From Bulleidia sp. (lineage in GTDB: Bacteria > Bacillota_I > Bacilli_A > Erysipelotrichales > Erysipelotrichaceae): DNA of 11,607 nt. The stretch's first letter is position 1. Each line of letters begins with the position of its first letter. The notes below the pieces were generated by a model. That model saw nothing but the letters and a program-made list of their open reading frames with translations. It searched no databases and had not been told where the DNA came from. Shown piece after piece: positions 1-7,675 of the stretch. Location of the stretch: positions 1-11,607 of the forward strand of contig JAEDEK010000059.1 in NCBI GenBank assembly GCA_016293365.1, in the 5' to 3' direction. Both the position numbers and the translations under genes were made by a program.

Positions 1-13
1 GTAATACAACAGA

Positions 14-106
14 GATTGTAAAAGAGTACATCCAAAACCAGTGACGCTGAATTCATCACCGCCCTATGAGGACGGCGTACTCTTCTTATTGCTTATAGAT
101 ACAATC
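14..106 (-). ncRNA. Unassigned structured RNA with a three-way junction
   Basis: No gene lies in 1-128. On the minus strand an outer stem (GAUUGUA 106-100 with UACAAUC 20-14) and a closing stem (AAGAGUAC 84-77 with GUACUCUU 29-22) enclose two adjacent hairpins: GCCGUCC (76-70) with GGGCGGU (64-58), and GUGAUG (59-54) with CGUCAC (46-41); they compete for bases 58-59. Three G/U pairs in the hairpins would become A/C mismatches on the plus strand, so a leftward transcript is favoured. UACAA (20-16) can also pair with UUGUA (9-5), which would break the outer stem and could act as a switch. It may be the leader or riboswitch of a gene left of the window. I could not match it to a known family. 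Confidence 0.45.
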
Positions 107-111
107 CGTAT

Positions 112-139
112 CAAAGAGAAAGGCAGCTTTATTCAGCTG
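112..139 (-). terminator. Weak candidate terminator at the antiporter stop
   Basis: Minus-strand CAGCU (139-135) pairs with AGCUG (128-124) around a six-base loop that contains the stop codon, followed by the U-rich tract CCUUUCUCUUU (123-113). The stem is only five pairs and the tract has C interruptions, so it may be leaky. Confidence 0.35.
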
Positions 140-1331
140 TTTTTTCCAGCATGATCGGATGGAAATGATCGATCAGGAATGCACCAATCGGAGCTGTAAT
201 GACAATGGCCAGTACCGCAACAGATAAAATAAGATCTCCACAGGAAAGACCATTGGCCAAAGGCACTGCACCGATGGCTGCCTGAACAGTCGCTTTCGGC
301 AGGTATGCCATGACACAGAATACCCTTTCCTTTGTGGTAAGTTCTGTTTTCAACAGGCTGAACCATACACCAACCGTTCTGAATACAAGTGCGCCGAAGA
401 TCAGAAGCACTGCCATCATACCGGCATTTGCCATATACCGGATATCCACTGCTGCACCAACAAGAACAAACAGAACCACTTCCGCACATAACCAGATCTT
501 CCCGAACTTCTGTGATAAACGTGAAGAAACAGAAGGAATACATTTGAGCTTAAGCACCACTGCCATTGCGGTAACAGCCAGTAATCCCGATACTGCAACA
601 ATACCATCCAGGGCATTTTCCACACCGATCAGCAGGAAGGATACACCCAGAATGATAATGACTTTCATGCTGTTGCGGACGGTATTTTTTCCATCATGCA
701 TTGTTTCAAAAAACATCCATACAAGATAACCGGCAACCGCACCAAGCAGTAATCCAAGCACAATGGATACAGGTACATCCAGCAGCTGAGCCACCTGGAA
801 TGTACCGCCTTTGTTCATGGAAAGAAAGGCACTGAATAACACAATGACAAAGATATCATCGCAGCTGGCTCCGGCAAGAATCATCTGGGGAATGCTTTTC
901 TCTGTCCCGTAACCTGTTTCCATTAACTGTACCATCCGTGGTACAACAACAGCAGGTGATACAGCCGCAAGAACACTTCCCAACAACAGTGCTTCAGCAG
1001 AATCGATCTGAAACAGCATCGGCGCAAGTACTGCATAACCGATGATTTCAAATACAGCCGGAAGAAATGACATCAGCACTGCAGGTCTGCCAACCTGTTT
1101 CAGATCAGCAAGATTCAAAGACAGTCCTGCTTTGATCAGAATGATGACAAGGGCGATCTTTCTCAGATCTGCTGAAATCGAAAGAATGGAAGGATCTAAT
1201 AGATTCAGCACATATGGCCCACACACCATCCCTGCAGCAAGCATACCGACAATTCTGGGCAGCTTCAGCTTTTCCGTGATGGCAGCAGAAGCCAGCCCGA
1301 CAAGAAATACAATACCAAGTGAAACAATCAT
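129..1331 (-). CDS. Cation/proton antiporter of the CPA superfamily, fluoride-riboswitch controlled
   Basis: Integral membrane protein of 400 residues with about 12-13 hydrophobic segments and no soluble C-terminal domain, matching the Na+/H+ exchanger domain of the CPA superfamily. Landmarks: LPRIVGMLAAGMVCGP near 24-39, AAVSPAVVVPRM at 122-133 (the unwound-helix region), the ion-binding acidic pair Asp158-Asp159 in GASCDDIF, and LPKATVQAAIG at 344-354 with Lys346. The Asp-Asp pair points to an electrogenic-type exchanger, but ion specificity cannot be read from sequence. The ATG at 1331 is chosen because GGAGGG lies just upstream; an in-frame TTG at 1373 would start inside the terminator hairpin. 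Expression is predicted to rise with fluoride through the leader. It could help restore ion or pH balance under fluoride stress or export fluoride itself; both are inference. It is not a Fluc or CLC-F protein. Confidence 0.9.
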   Translation of the reverse strand: MIVSLGIVFLVGLASAAITEKLKLPRIVGMLAAGMVCGPYVLNLLDPSILSISADLRKIALVIILIKAGLSLNLADLKQVGRPAVLMSFLPAVFEIIGYAVLAPMLFQIDSAEALLLGSVLAAVSPAVVVPRMVQLMETGYGTEKSIPQMILAGASCDDIFVIVLFSAFLSMNKGGTFQVAQLLDVPVSIVLGLLLGAVAGYLVWMFFETMHDGKNTVRNSMKVIIILGVSFLLIGVENALDGIVAVSGLLAVTAMAVVLKLKCIPSVSSRLSQKFGKIWLCAEVVLFVLVGAAVDIRYMANAGMMAVLLIFGALVFRTVGVWFSLLKTELTTKERVFCVMAYLPKATVQAAIGAVPLANGLSCGDLILSVAVLAIVITAPIGAFLIDHFHPIMLEKTAE

Positions 1332-1345
1332 CTTTTTCCCTCCTG

Positions 1346-1395
1346 TAAACAAAAGACTGATGACCACGATCAAAAAGGATCGCAGAAGTCATCAG
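1346..1395 (-). terminator. Intrinsic terminator forming the riboswitch expression platform
   Basis: On the minus strand CUGAUGAC (1395-1388) pairs exactly with GUCAUCAG (1364-1357). An inner stem CGAUC (1371-1367) pairs with GAUCG (1382-1378), with an internal loop between the two stems, and UCUUUUGUUU follows. The 5' arm includes the aptamer's conserved CUGAUG and half of its pseudoknot strand, so aptamer and terminator cannot form together. This predicts an ON switch: fluoride binding protects the pseudoknot, blocks the hairpin and lets transcription continue into the antiporter. It is also the first intrinsic terminator after pyrE and may end the pyr transcript. Confidence 0.82.
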
Positions 1396-1441
1396 CCTGT
1401 AAAGCGGTTCAGGTTTTACCCTTGGGAGAACTTCATTCCCG
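1383..1441 (-). ncRNA. Fluoride riboswitch aptamer (crcB motif)
   Basis: On the minus strand the segment reads GGGAAUGAAGUUCUCCC (1440-1424), then a CCUG...CAGG stem (1413-1410 with 1399-1396), then CUGAUGACUUCUGC (1396-1383). This follows the known fluoride aptamer order: a GG-x-x-AUG-x-x-G 5' hairpin, a second short stem, and the conserved CUGAUG-x-C-x-UCU-x-C 3' strand. The diagnostic pseudoknot is intact: GAAGUU (1434-1429) pairs with GACUUC (1390-1385), with one G/U. The joining segment before the second stem (AAGGGUAAAA) is longer than in the crystallised Thermotoga example, which deserves a covariance-model check. In the family, fluoride with Mg2+ stabilises the pseudoknot and turns the downstream gene on. 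Confidence 0.85.
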
Positions 1442-1444
1442 ATA

Positions 1445-1450
1445 AGTATA
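1445..1450 (-). promoter_or_regulatory. Probable -10 box of the antiporter promoter
   Basis: TATACT on the minus strand (five of six consensus bases) lies five bases before the GGG that opens the fluoride aptamer, so transcription would begin at about 1440-1438. The -35 region falls inside the last codons of pyrE (near 1468-1474) and has no good match to TTGACA. The placement relative to the aptamer is the main support. Confidence 0.5.
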
Positions 1451-1463
1451 TTAGCACAGAATG

Positions 1464-2126
1464 TTATTCTGTTGCACCGTATTCTGCATAATATGCATCA
1501 ATACGGGACAGCAGATCTGCATCGAGTGCATTTCTTTCCTTGAGGATTTCAACAACCTCAGGCATGGAAACGATTGCAGCAGCCTTGAATCCATACAGAT
1601 CTTCGATTTCAGAAAGTGCAGTCTTATTGCCCTTACCCTTTTCATTTCTGTTGAGGGAAACAATCAGACCTTTGATTTCCACATCTGCCTGGCTTCTGAC
1701 GATCGGTACTGTTTCTTCCATGGACTTGCCGGAAGTTGTCACATCTTCGATCATGATGACACGATCCCCATCCTTGAGCTTGGAACCAAGCAGGATACCT
1801 GTATCACCATGGTCCTTGATTTCCTTACGGTTGGAGCAGTAACGTACTTCCTTACCATACAGTTCATCAATTGCCAGTGCTGTTACAACAGCTAATGGAA
1901 TACCCTTGTAGGCAGGTCCAAACAGCACATCAAAATCCAGACCGAAATTATCATGGATTGCCTTTGCATAGTATCTGCCAAGCTCATGGAGCTGTTTGCC
2001 TGTTACGTAGGCACCTGCATTCATGAAGAACGGACTCTTTCTGCCGGATTTCAGTGTGAAATCACCGAACTTGAGAGCCTTCGCATCCAGCATGAATGAC
2101 ACAAATTCCTTCTTGTAGTCTTCCAT
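1464..2126 (-). CDS. pyrE: Orotate phosphoribosyltransferase
   Basis: Joins orotate and PRPP to form OMP, acting just before PyrF although encoded after it. The 220-residue product has the PRPP-binding signature RVIMIEDVTTSGKS at 122-135, including the paired acidic residues Glu127 and Asp128, the GPAYKGIPLA segment at 70-79 that contacts pyrophosphate, and an N-terminal FTLKSGRKSPFF region for orotate/PRPP binding. The start shares a base with the pyrF stop (TGATG), with GAGGAGG ten bases upstream inside pyrF. Last gene of the pyr operon. No terminator of its own follows; the next hairpin is the riboswitch terminator, and the antiporter promoter overlaps the end of this gene. Confidence 0.97.
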   Translation of the reverse strand: MEDYKKEFVSFMLDAKALKFGDFTLKSGRKSPFFMNAGAYVTGKQLHELGRYYAKAIHDNFGLDFDVLFGPAYKGIPLAVVTALAIDELYGKEVRYCSNRKEIKDHGDTGILLGSKLKDGDRVIMIEDVTTSGKSMEETVPIVRSQADVEIKGLIVSLNRNEKGKGNKTALSEIEDLYGFKAAAIVSMPEVVEILKERNALDADLLSRIDAYYAEYGATE

Positions 2127-2824
2127 CAGTTCATGGCCTCCTCAATCATTCTGTATGTTTCATATGGGTTTTCAGCCTTCGTAATGGAACGGCCTACAAC
2201 GATCATGTCACATCCCTGTTCCTTTGCGTATTCCGGAGTTGCGACGCGCTTCTGATCATCAACGGAGTTGTTTGCCAGTCTGATACCAGGAGTGACTGTC
2301 AGGAAATCATCACCACATGCTTCATGGATTGCCTTTGCTTCATGGACAGAGCATACAACACCATCCAGACCAGCTTCCTTTGCATTTCTTGCATAGTGAA
2401 CAACAGTATCGATGACTTCACCTGGGATGCCGAGTTCTTCATTCATTGCTTCCTGGGAAGTGGATGTCAGTACTGTGACACCGATCAGCTTGGCAGGTTC
2501 CTGTCCTTCCGGTGTACCTTCAATGATGCCCTGCTTTGCTGCCTTCATCATTTCGATACCACCTGCGCAATGGCAGTTGACAATATCAACACCAAGTCTG
2601 GCAAGATTCTTCATACCACCCTTAACGGTGTTTGGAATGTCATGGAGTTTGAGATCAAGGAAAACCTTGTGGCCTGCAGCCTTGACTTCCCTTACCATGT
2701 CAAGACCGCATGCATATGTCAGTTCCATACCGATCTTGACATACACCGGTTCATCGAACTTCGCAAGGAAGTTCAGTACTTCTTCTTTGCTGGAGAAATC
2801 CAGCGCTACAATTGTTCTGCTCAT
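2126..2824 (-). CDS. pyrF: Orotidine-5'-phosphate decarboxylase
   Basis: Catalyses the last step, decarboxylation of OMP to UMP; a cytosolic TIM-barrel homodimer. The product is 232 residues, normal length. The catalytic charge network D-x-K-x-x-x-x-D is read in DLKLHDIPNT: Asp57, Lys59 and Asp62, with Lys30 in VKIGME as the further conserved lysine. The C-terminal phosphate-binding strand appears as IVVGRSITKAENP. It overlaps the pyrD stop by four bases (ATGA), with a weaker AAAGGG ribosome site, so coupling with pyrD translation is likely. Its TGA shares one base with the pyrE start (TGATG). Confidence 0.97.
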   Translation of the reverse strand: MSRTIVALDFSSKEEVLNFLAKFDEPVYVKIGMELTYACGLDMVREVKAAGHKVFLDLKLHDIPNTVKGGMKNLARLGVDIVNCHCAGGIEMMKAAKQGIIEGTPEGQEPAKLIGVTVLTSTSQEAMNEELGIPGEVIDTVVHYARNAKEAGLDGVVCSVHEAKAIHEACGDDFLTVTPGIRLANNSVDDQKRVATPEYAKEQGCDMIVVGRSITKAENPYETYRMIEEAMN

Positions 2825-3732
2825 CTTACTAATCCCTTTCCTATTGCTTCTTTTACAGATGTATTTCCATATTTTTCCAGTACTTCCGGCAGCTGCTCAA
2901 TGATTGCCAAACAGACATATGGATCGATGAAGTTTGCTGCACCGACTTCTACCGCACTTGCACCGGCATATAGATATTCCACAACATCCGCAGCGTTGGA
3001 AATACCGCCCACACCGATGATCGGAATGCTGACAGCCTGTGCACACTGATAGACACAGCGGATTCCCACCGGTTTGATGGCCGGTCCTGAAAGACCTCCT
3101 GTGCCGTTGGCCAGTAATGGTTTGGCTGTACGTAAATCCATGCGCATGCCAAGTAATGTATTGATCATGACCAGTCCATCTGCACCAGCCTTTTCACACG
3201 CCTTTGCGATGGATACGATATCGGTAACATTCGGACTCAGCTTGACGTAAACCGGTTTTCTGGCAGCTGCTTTGGCACGACGTGTCATTTCCGCAGCAAG
3301 TTCAGGACTTGTACCAAGTCCCATACCGCCATGTCTGACATTCGGACAGCTGATATTCAGCTCATATGCCTTTACGACTGGATTATCATTCATCTTTTCG
3401 ATCACTTCGATGTAATCTTCTTCTGTTGCTCCGGCAATATTGGCAATGATTTCCGTATCAAACTGTGACAGGAACGGAAGTTCATTTTCAATGATCCAGT
3501 CAACACCATGATTCTGTAAACCGATCGCATTCAGCATACCCATCGGTGTTTCGGCAATTCTTGGTGTCGGATTTCCGAATCTTTCCTTTGGGGTTGCGGA
3601 CTTGATCGCAATACCGCCAAGCTTTGAAAGATCATACAGTTCAGCAAATTCTCTGCCATATCCAAAGCAGCCACTGGCTGGAATGATCGGATTCTTCAGG
3701 TTCAGTCCTGGAAGTTTCACAGATAAATCCAT
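2821..3732 (-). CDS. pyrD: Dihydroorotate dehydrogenase, type 1B catalytic subunit
   Basis: FMN-containing TIM-barrel enzyme that oxidises dihydroorotate to orotate and works as a complex with PyrK. It has 303 residues, usual for class 1. ASGCFGYGREF is at 19-29, the FMN-contacting IKSATPKERFGNPTPR region at 43-58, NAIGLQN at 68-74 for substrate binding, and the catalytic Cys129 in NISCPNV; class 2 membrane enzymes use serine there. Phosphate-binding GVGGISN is at 240-246. No N-terminal membrane segment is present, which agrees with a cytosolic class 1 enzyme. The adjacent pyrK identifies it as 1B rather than 1A. The start shares a base with the pyrK stop (TAATG) and follows an AAGGTGG ribosome site; the TGA overlaps the pyrF start as ATGA. 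Confidence 0.97.
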   Translation of the reverse strand: MDLSVKLPGLNLKNPIIPASGCFGYGREFAELYDLSKLGGIAIKSATPKERFGNPTPRIAETPMGMLNAIGLQNHGVDWIIENELPFLSQFDTEIIANIAGATEEDYIEVIEKMNDNPVVKAYELNISCPNVRHGGMGLGTSPELAAEMTRRAKAAARKPVYVKLSPNVTDIVSIAKACEKAGADGLVMINTLLGMRMDLRTAKPLLANGTGGLSGPAIKPVGIRCVYQCAQAVSIPIIGVGGISNAADVVEYLYAGASAVEVGAANFIDPYVCLAIIEQLPEVLEKYGNTSVKEAIGKGLVR

Positions 3733-4466
3733 TACAGCACCACCTTTCCGATTTCAAATACAGGTCCATCCTTACATACACGCTTTGCCTGTCCGTTTTC
3801 ATCCTGGACAACACATCCCATACATGCACCCATGCCGCATGCCATGCGTGCTTCCAGAGATACATATCCATCAGAATATGTGGAAGCTACCGCCTTTAAC
3901 ATCGGTAATGGACCACAGGCAAGAACAAACGGAACGTCAATACCGTTTTCATCAATGGCATCCATGACAGTGCCCTTTGTTCCAAGGCTGCCATCCATGG
4001 TAGCAATACAGACATTGGCTCCTGTTTCCTTCAGTCTTTCCACAAGGATGGCATCTTCTTTCGTATTGAAACCAAGTACTGCCGTCACGTTGTTTCCATT
4101 TAAAATATACTGTTTTGCGGTCTCGACCAGAGGTGGTACGCCAACCCCTCCACCGATCAGTACAACATCTCTGTCCTTAACAGGAAAGCCTGTACCAAGA
4201 GGACCAAATAGACTGATGGATTCATTTTCCTTCAGCTGTGATAAGACAGCTGTACCTTCACCGACTGTTTTATACACAAGTACCAGGTGGTTATCATCCA
4301 GTACTTCAGATACGGAAATCGGACGACGAAGATAGAATCCCGGTACCTGTACCTGAACAAACTGACCACACTGTACCTGTGAAGCAATGGATGTATGAAG
4401 AACCATTCTGTACACATCCCTGCTGATTTTTTCATTGGATCTGACAACTGCGTAACAAACCTGCAT
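3732..4466 (-). CDS. pyrK: Dihydroorotate dehydrogenase electron-transfer subunit (iron-sulfur flavoprotein)
   Basis: Carries electrons from PyrD to NAD in type 1B dihydroorotate dehydrogenase. The 244-residue product has a ferredoxin-reductase-like FAD domain (RPIS at 48-51, typical of flavin binding), an NAD-binding region starting at GGGVGVPP (105-112), the CGPLPM segment near 184-189, and a C-terminal 2Fe-2S site formed by Cys210, Cys215, Cys218 and Cys231 (spacing C-x4-C-x2-C-x12-C). All four cluster cysteines are present, so the subunit looks functional. Its start shares a base with the carB stop (TAATG, with GGGG just upstream) and its stop shares a base with the pyrD start. Using NAD rather than a membrane quinone suits a fermentative or anaerobic host, although Bacillus also has this type. 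Confidence 0.96.
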   Translation of the reverse strand: MQVCYAVVRSNEKISRDVYRMVLHTSIASQVQCGQFVQVQVPGFYLRRPISVSEVLDDNHLVLVYKTVGEGTAVLSQLKENESISLFGPLGTGFPVKDRDVVLIGGGVGVPPLVETAKQYILNGNNVTAVLGFNTKEDAILVERLKETGANVCIATMDGSLGTKGTVMDAIDENGIDVPFVLACGPLPMLKAVASTYSDGYVSLEARMACGMGACMGCVVQDENGQAKRVCKDGPVFEIGKVVL

Positions 4467-7400
4467 TATTTCCCCATTTCATTCATGGAAATCATTGAGA
4501 AACTCAAAGATTCCAGTACTGCACAAAGTGCATTGCATGTATCCAGAGATGTCATACAGGAAATGTTGTTTTCTGCAGACACTCTGCGAATCAAAAATCC
4601 GTCAATAGAAGAGTTCTTCTGGGCATTGTCGATTGTGTTGACCACAAAGGATACCTTACCCTTACGGATAATATCCAGAACATCCTCATCTTCACTGGAT
4701 TCGGAAATCTTCTTGGCATCATGGACAAACAGACCATGTTCACGGAAATACTTTGCCGTACCTGCCGTTGCATAAAGACCATAACCGATGGAATACAGTC
4801 TTCTTGCGATGCCAAGTGCTTCTTCCTTGTCACCATCAGCCACTGTAATCAAGGCTGCTCCATAGTGTGGAATCTGTACACCGGAACCGATCAGTGCCTT
4901 ATACAGTGCCTTTTCAAATGTTGTATCACAGCCAAGTGCTTCGCCTGTAGACTTCATTTCAGGGCCGAGTACGGTATCGACACTTCTCAGCTTGGCAAAG
5001 GAGAATACAGGTGCCTTGACATAAACATGACCTTCATCTTCTTTATGGTAGCCTGGTGTATACCCCTGCTGTTCAATGGACTCACCAAGTACTGCCTTTG
5101 TGGCAATCGTGCACATCGGTACACCTGTGATTTTGGACAGGAATGGTACCGTACGGGAAGATCTTGGATTGACTTCCAGTACATATACCTTTTCATCTTT
5201 ATCTACAATGAACTGAATGTTGTACAGGCCGACAAAGCCGAAGCCCTTACCGATTCTTTCACCATAGTCAATGATTGTCTTTTTGACACTGTCACTTAAT
5301 GTCTGTGTCGGATAGACGGAGAAGGAGTCACCAGAGTGAATACCAGCTCTTTCGATATGTTCCATGACACCTGGAATATATACATTCGTGCCATCTGCGA
5401 TCGCATCGATTTCACATTCCTTACCAAGGACATAACGGTCAACCAGAATCGGAGAATCATGAGAGATTTCCTTAACGGCTGTTGCCATATAAACCTTCAG
5501 TTCTTCATCGTCATTGACGATTTCCATGGCTCTTCCACCAAGTACATAGGAAGGTCTGACAAGAACCGGATATCCGATCTTATGTGCAATTTCAAGGGAT
5601 TCCTCAACCGTATAGGCTGTCATGCCTTCCGGCTGCGGGATACCAAGCTGATCGAGCATCGTTTCAAATTCATGTCTGTCTTCTGCCTTGTTGATGGCAT
5701 CCAGGCTTGTACCAAGAATTCTGACACCATGTTCTTCCAGACTTGCCGCAAGGTTGATGGCAGTCTGACCACCGAACTGTACAATGACACCGATCGGCTG
5801 TTCCAGGTCAATGACATGCATGACATCTTCTGTTGTTAATGGTTCAAAATAGAGCTTATCGGAAATGGAGAAATCGGTTGAAACGGTTTCCGGGTTGTTG
5901 TTGATGATGATGGCTTCATACCCTTCATTATGCAGTGTTTCAATACAGTGAACCGTTGCATAGTCGAATTCAACACCCTGGCCGATCCGGATCGGACCGG
6001 AACCAAGTACGATGATCTTTTTACGATCAGATACTTCAGATTCGTTTTCCTTTTCGTATGTGGAGTAGAAGTATGGTGTTTCAGACACGAATTCCCCGGC
6101 ACATGTATCTACCATCTTATAGACAGGCATGATGCCGTTTTCCTTTCGAAGACGATACAGGTCAATTTCCTTCATGCCCCATGCAGAAGAAATGTAACTG
6201 TCCGCAAAGCCATACATCTTCAGCTTCTTTAATAAGGCAATATCCTTCGGTTGAGCTTTCATCTCTTCTTCCAGATCGATGATTCTTCGGATATGTTTCA
6301 GAAACCAGTAATCGATATTGGTGAGCTTCTGAATTCGATCCAGATCATATCCCTTTCTCATCCATTCTGCGATGGCGAAGATTCTTTCATCATCTCTTTC
6401 CTTGATCTTCAGATACAGCTCTTCTTCCCCCAGCTGCTTCAGATCCTTCTTTTCGATGTGATCCACCTTGATTTCAAGAGAACGTACAGACTTGAGGAAT
6501 GCTTCCTCAAATGTTCTGCCGATGGACATGACTTCACCAGTCGCCTTCATCTGTGTGCCAAGACGTCTGTCACCGTTCGGAAACTTGTCAAATGGAAGTC
6601 TTGGGAACTTGCAGACAATATAGTCAATCGCAGGTTCATAACATGCATAGGATGTACCTGTGATCGGATTGATGATTTCATCCAGTGTCAGCCCTACCGC
6701 AAGCTTTGCGGAAATACGGGCAATCGGATAACCGGTTGCTTTGGATGCCAGGGCAGAAGATCTGGAAACACGCGGGTTGACTTCAATCACATAGTAACGG
6801 AAACTCTTTGGATCCAGTGCCAGCTGAACATTACATCCTCCACAGATTCCAAGTGCACGGATGATCTTGAGGGATGCATTACGCAGCATCTGATTTTCAC
6901 GGTCTGTCAGAGTCTGAACAGGAGCCACAACAATGGAATCACCTGTATGAATTCCAACAGGATCGAGGTTTTCCATATTACATACGACAATGGCATTGTC
7001 ACTGGAGTCACGCATGACTTCATATTCGATTTCCTTGAATCCGGCAATGGACTGTTCAACCAGAATCTGGTTGACCGGAGACATCTTGATCCCCGAATCC
7101 GCAATCGCTCTTAATTCCTCTTCATTGTGGACAAAACCACCACCTGTACCACCTAATGTATAGGCAGGTCTGACAACAAGCGGATATCCTTCTCTGCCCG
7201 CAAATGCCACTGCTTCCTCAATGGAATGGCAGATGGCAGATTCTGGGATCGGTTCATGCAGGTCCTGCATCAGGGAACGGAACATCTCTCTGTCTTCTGC
7301 ACGGTTGATGGCTTCAATGTTTGTACCAAGAACTTCTACCCCGAATTCATCAAGGATGCCGTCTTCTGCCAGTTCCACAACAAGGTTCAGACCTGTCTGA

Positions 7401-7675
7401 CCACCAAGGGAGCCGAGAATCGCATCCGGCCTTTCCTTGAAGATGACTCTTTTGGCAGAGTCAAGTGTCAACGGTTCTATATAGACACGGTCTGCGATGG
7501 TGGAGTCTGTCATGATGGTAGCAGGATTGGAGTTGATCAGAATGACTTCATATCCTTCCTCACGCAGTGCTGCGCAGGCCTGAGAACCTGCATAGTCGAA
7601 TTCGGCTGCCTGACCGATGACAATCGGGCCGGAACCTATGACCATGATCTTATGAATATCCTTACGCTTAGGCAT
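4466..7675 (-). CDS. carB: Carbamoyl-phosphate synthase large subunit
   Basis: Makes carbamoyl phosphate from bicarbonate, two ATP and the ammonia delivered by CarA. At 1069 residues it is full length and shows the internal duplication of the family. The first synthetase half (about 1-400) has GSGPIVIGQ near 14-22, an ATP-grasp glycine loop GGTGGG near 175-180 and EVNPRVSRSS near 298-307. A linking oligomerisation region spans about 400-550. The second half begins near 553 with GSGPIRIGQGVEFDY and later shows EVNPRSSRT. A C-terminal MGS-like allosteric domain follows from about 930; in the family this domain binds effectors such as UMP. The start overlaps the carA end by eight bases, with GGGGAG upstream as ribosome site; the TAA shares one base with the pyrK start (TAATG). 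Sometimes named pyrAB. Confidence 0.98.
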   Translation of the reverse strand: MPKRKDIHKIMVIGSGPIVIGQAAEFDYAGSQACAALREEGYEVILINSNPATIMTDSTIADRVYIEPLTLDSAKRVIFKERPDAILGSLGGQTGLNLVVELAEDGILDEFGVEVLGTNIEAINRAEDREMFRSLMQDLHEPIPESAICHSIEEAVAFAGREGYPLVVRPAYTLGGTGGGFVHNEEELRAIADSGIKMSPVNQILVEQSIAGFKEIEYEVMRDSSDNAIVVCNMENLDPVGIHTGDSIVVAPVQTLTDRENQMLRNASLKIIRALGICGGCNVQLALDPKSFRYYVIEVNPRVSRSSALASKATGYPIARISAKLAVGLTLDEIINPITGTSYACYEPAIDYIVCKFPRLPFDKFPNGDRRLGTQMKATGEVMSIGRTFEEAFLKSVRSLEIKVDHIEKKDLKQLGEEELYLKIKERDDERIFAIAEWMRKGYDLDRIQKLTNIDYWFLKHIRRIIDLEEEMKAQPKDIALLKKLKMYGFADSYISSAWGMKEIDLYRLRKENGIMPVYKMVDTCAGEFVSETPYFYSTYEKENESEVSDRKKIIVLGSGPIRIGQGVEFDYATVHCIETLHNEGYEAIIINNNPETVSTDFSISDKLYFEPLTTEDVMHVIDLEQPIGVIVQFGGQTAINLAASLEEHGVRILGTSLDAINKAEDRHEFETMLDQLGIPQPEGMTAYTVEESLEIAHKIGYPVLVRPSYVLGGRAMEIVNDDEELKVYMATAVKEISHDSPILVDRYVLGKECEIDAIADGTNVYIPGVMEHIERAGIHSGDSFSVYPTQTLSDSVKKTIIDYGERIGKGFGFVGLYNIQFIVDKDEKVYVLEVNPRSSRTVPFLSKITGVPMCTIATKAVLGESIEQQGYTPGYHKEDEGHVYVKAPVFSFAKLRSVDTVLGPEMKSTGEALGCDTTFEKALYKALIGSGVQIPHYGAALITVADGDKEEALGIARRLYSIGYGLYATAGTAKYFREHGLFVHDAKKISESSEDEDVLDIIRKGKVSFVVNTIDNAQKNSSIDGFLIRRVSAENNISCMTSLDTCNALCAVLESLSFSMISMNEMGK

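Noticed and set aside
1332..1373. Upstream TTG start for the antiporter
   Set aside because: It would start inside the terminator hairpin; the ATG at 1331 has a strong GGAGGG site and gives the normal N-terminal membrane segment.
2096..3049. Long plus-strand open frames opposite pyrD/pyrF and similar ones opposite carB and pyrC
   Set aside because: They are cysteine/histidine-rich or low-quality antisense translations of clearly recognisable genes, with no family motifs or supporting ribosome sites.
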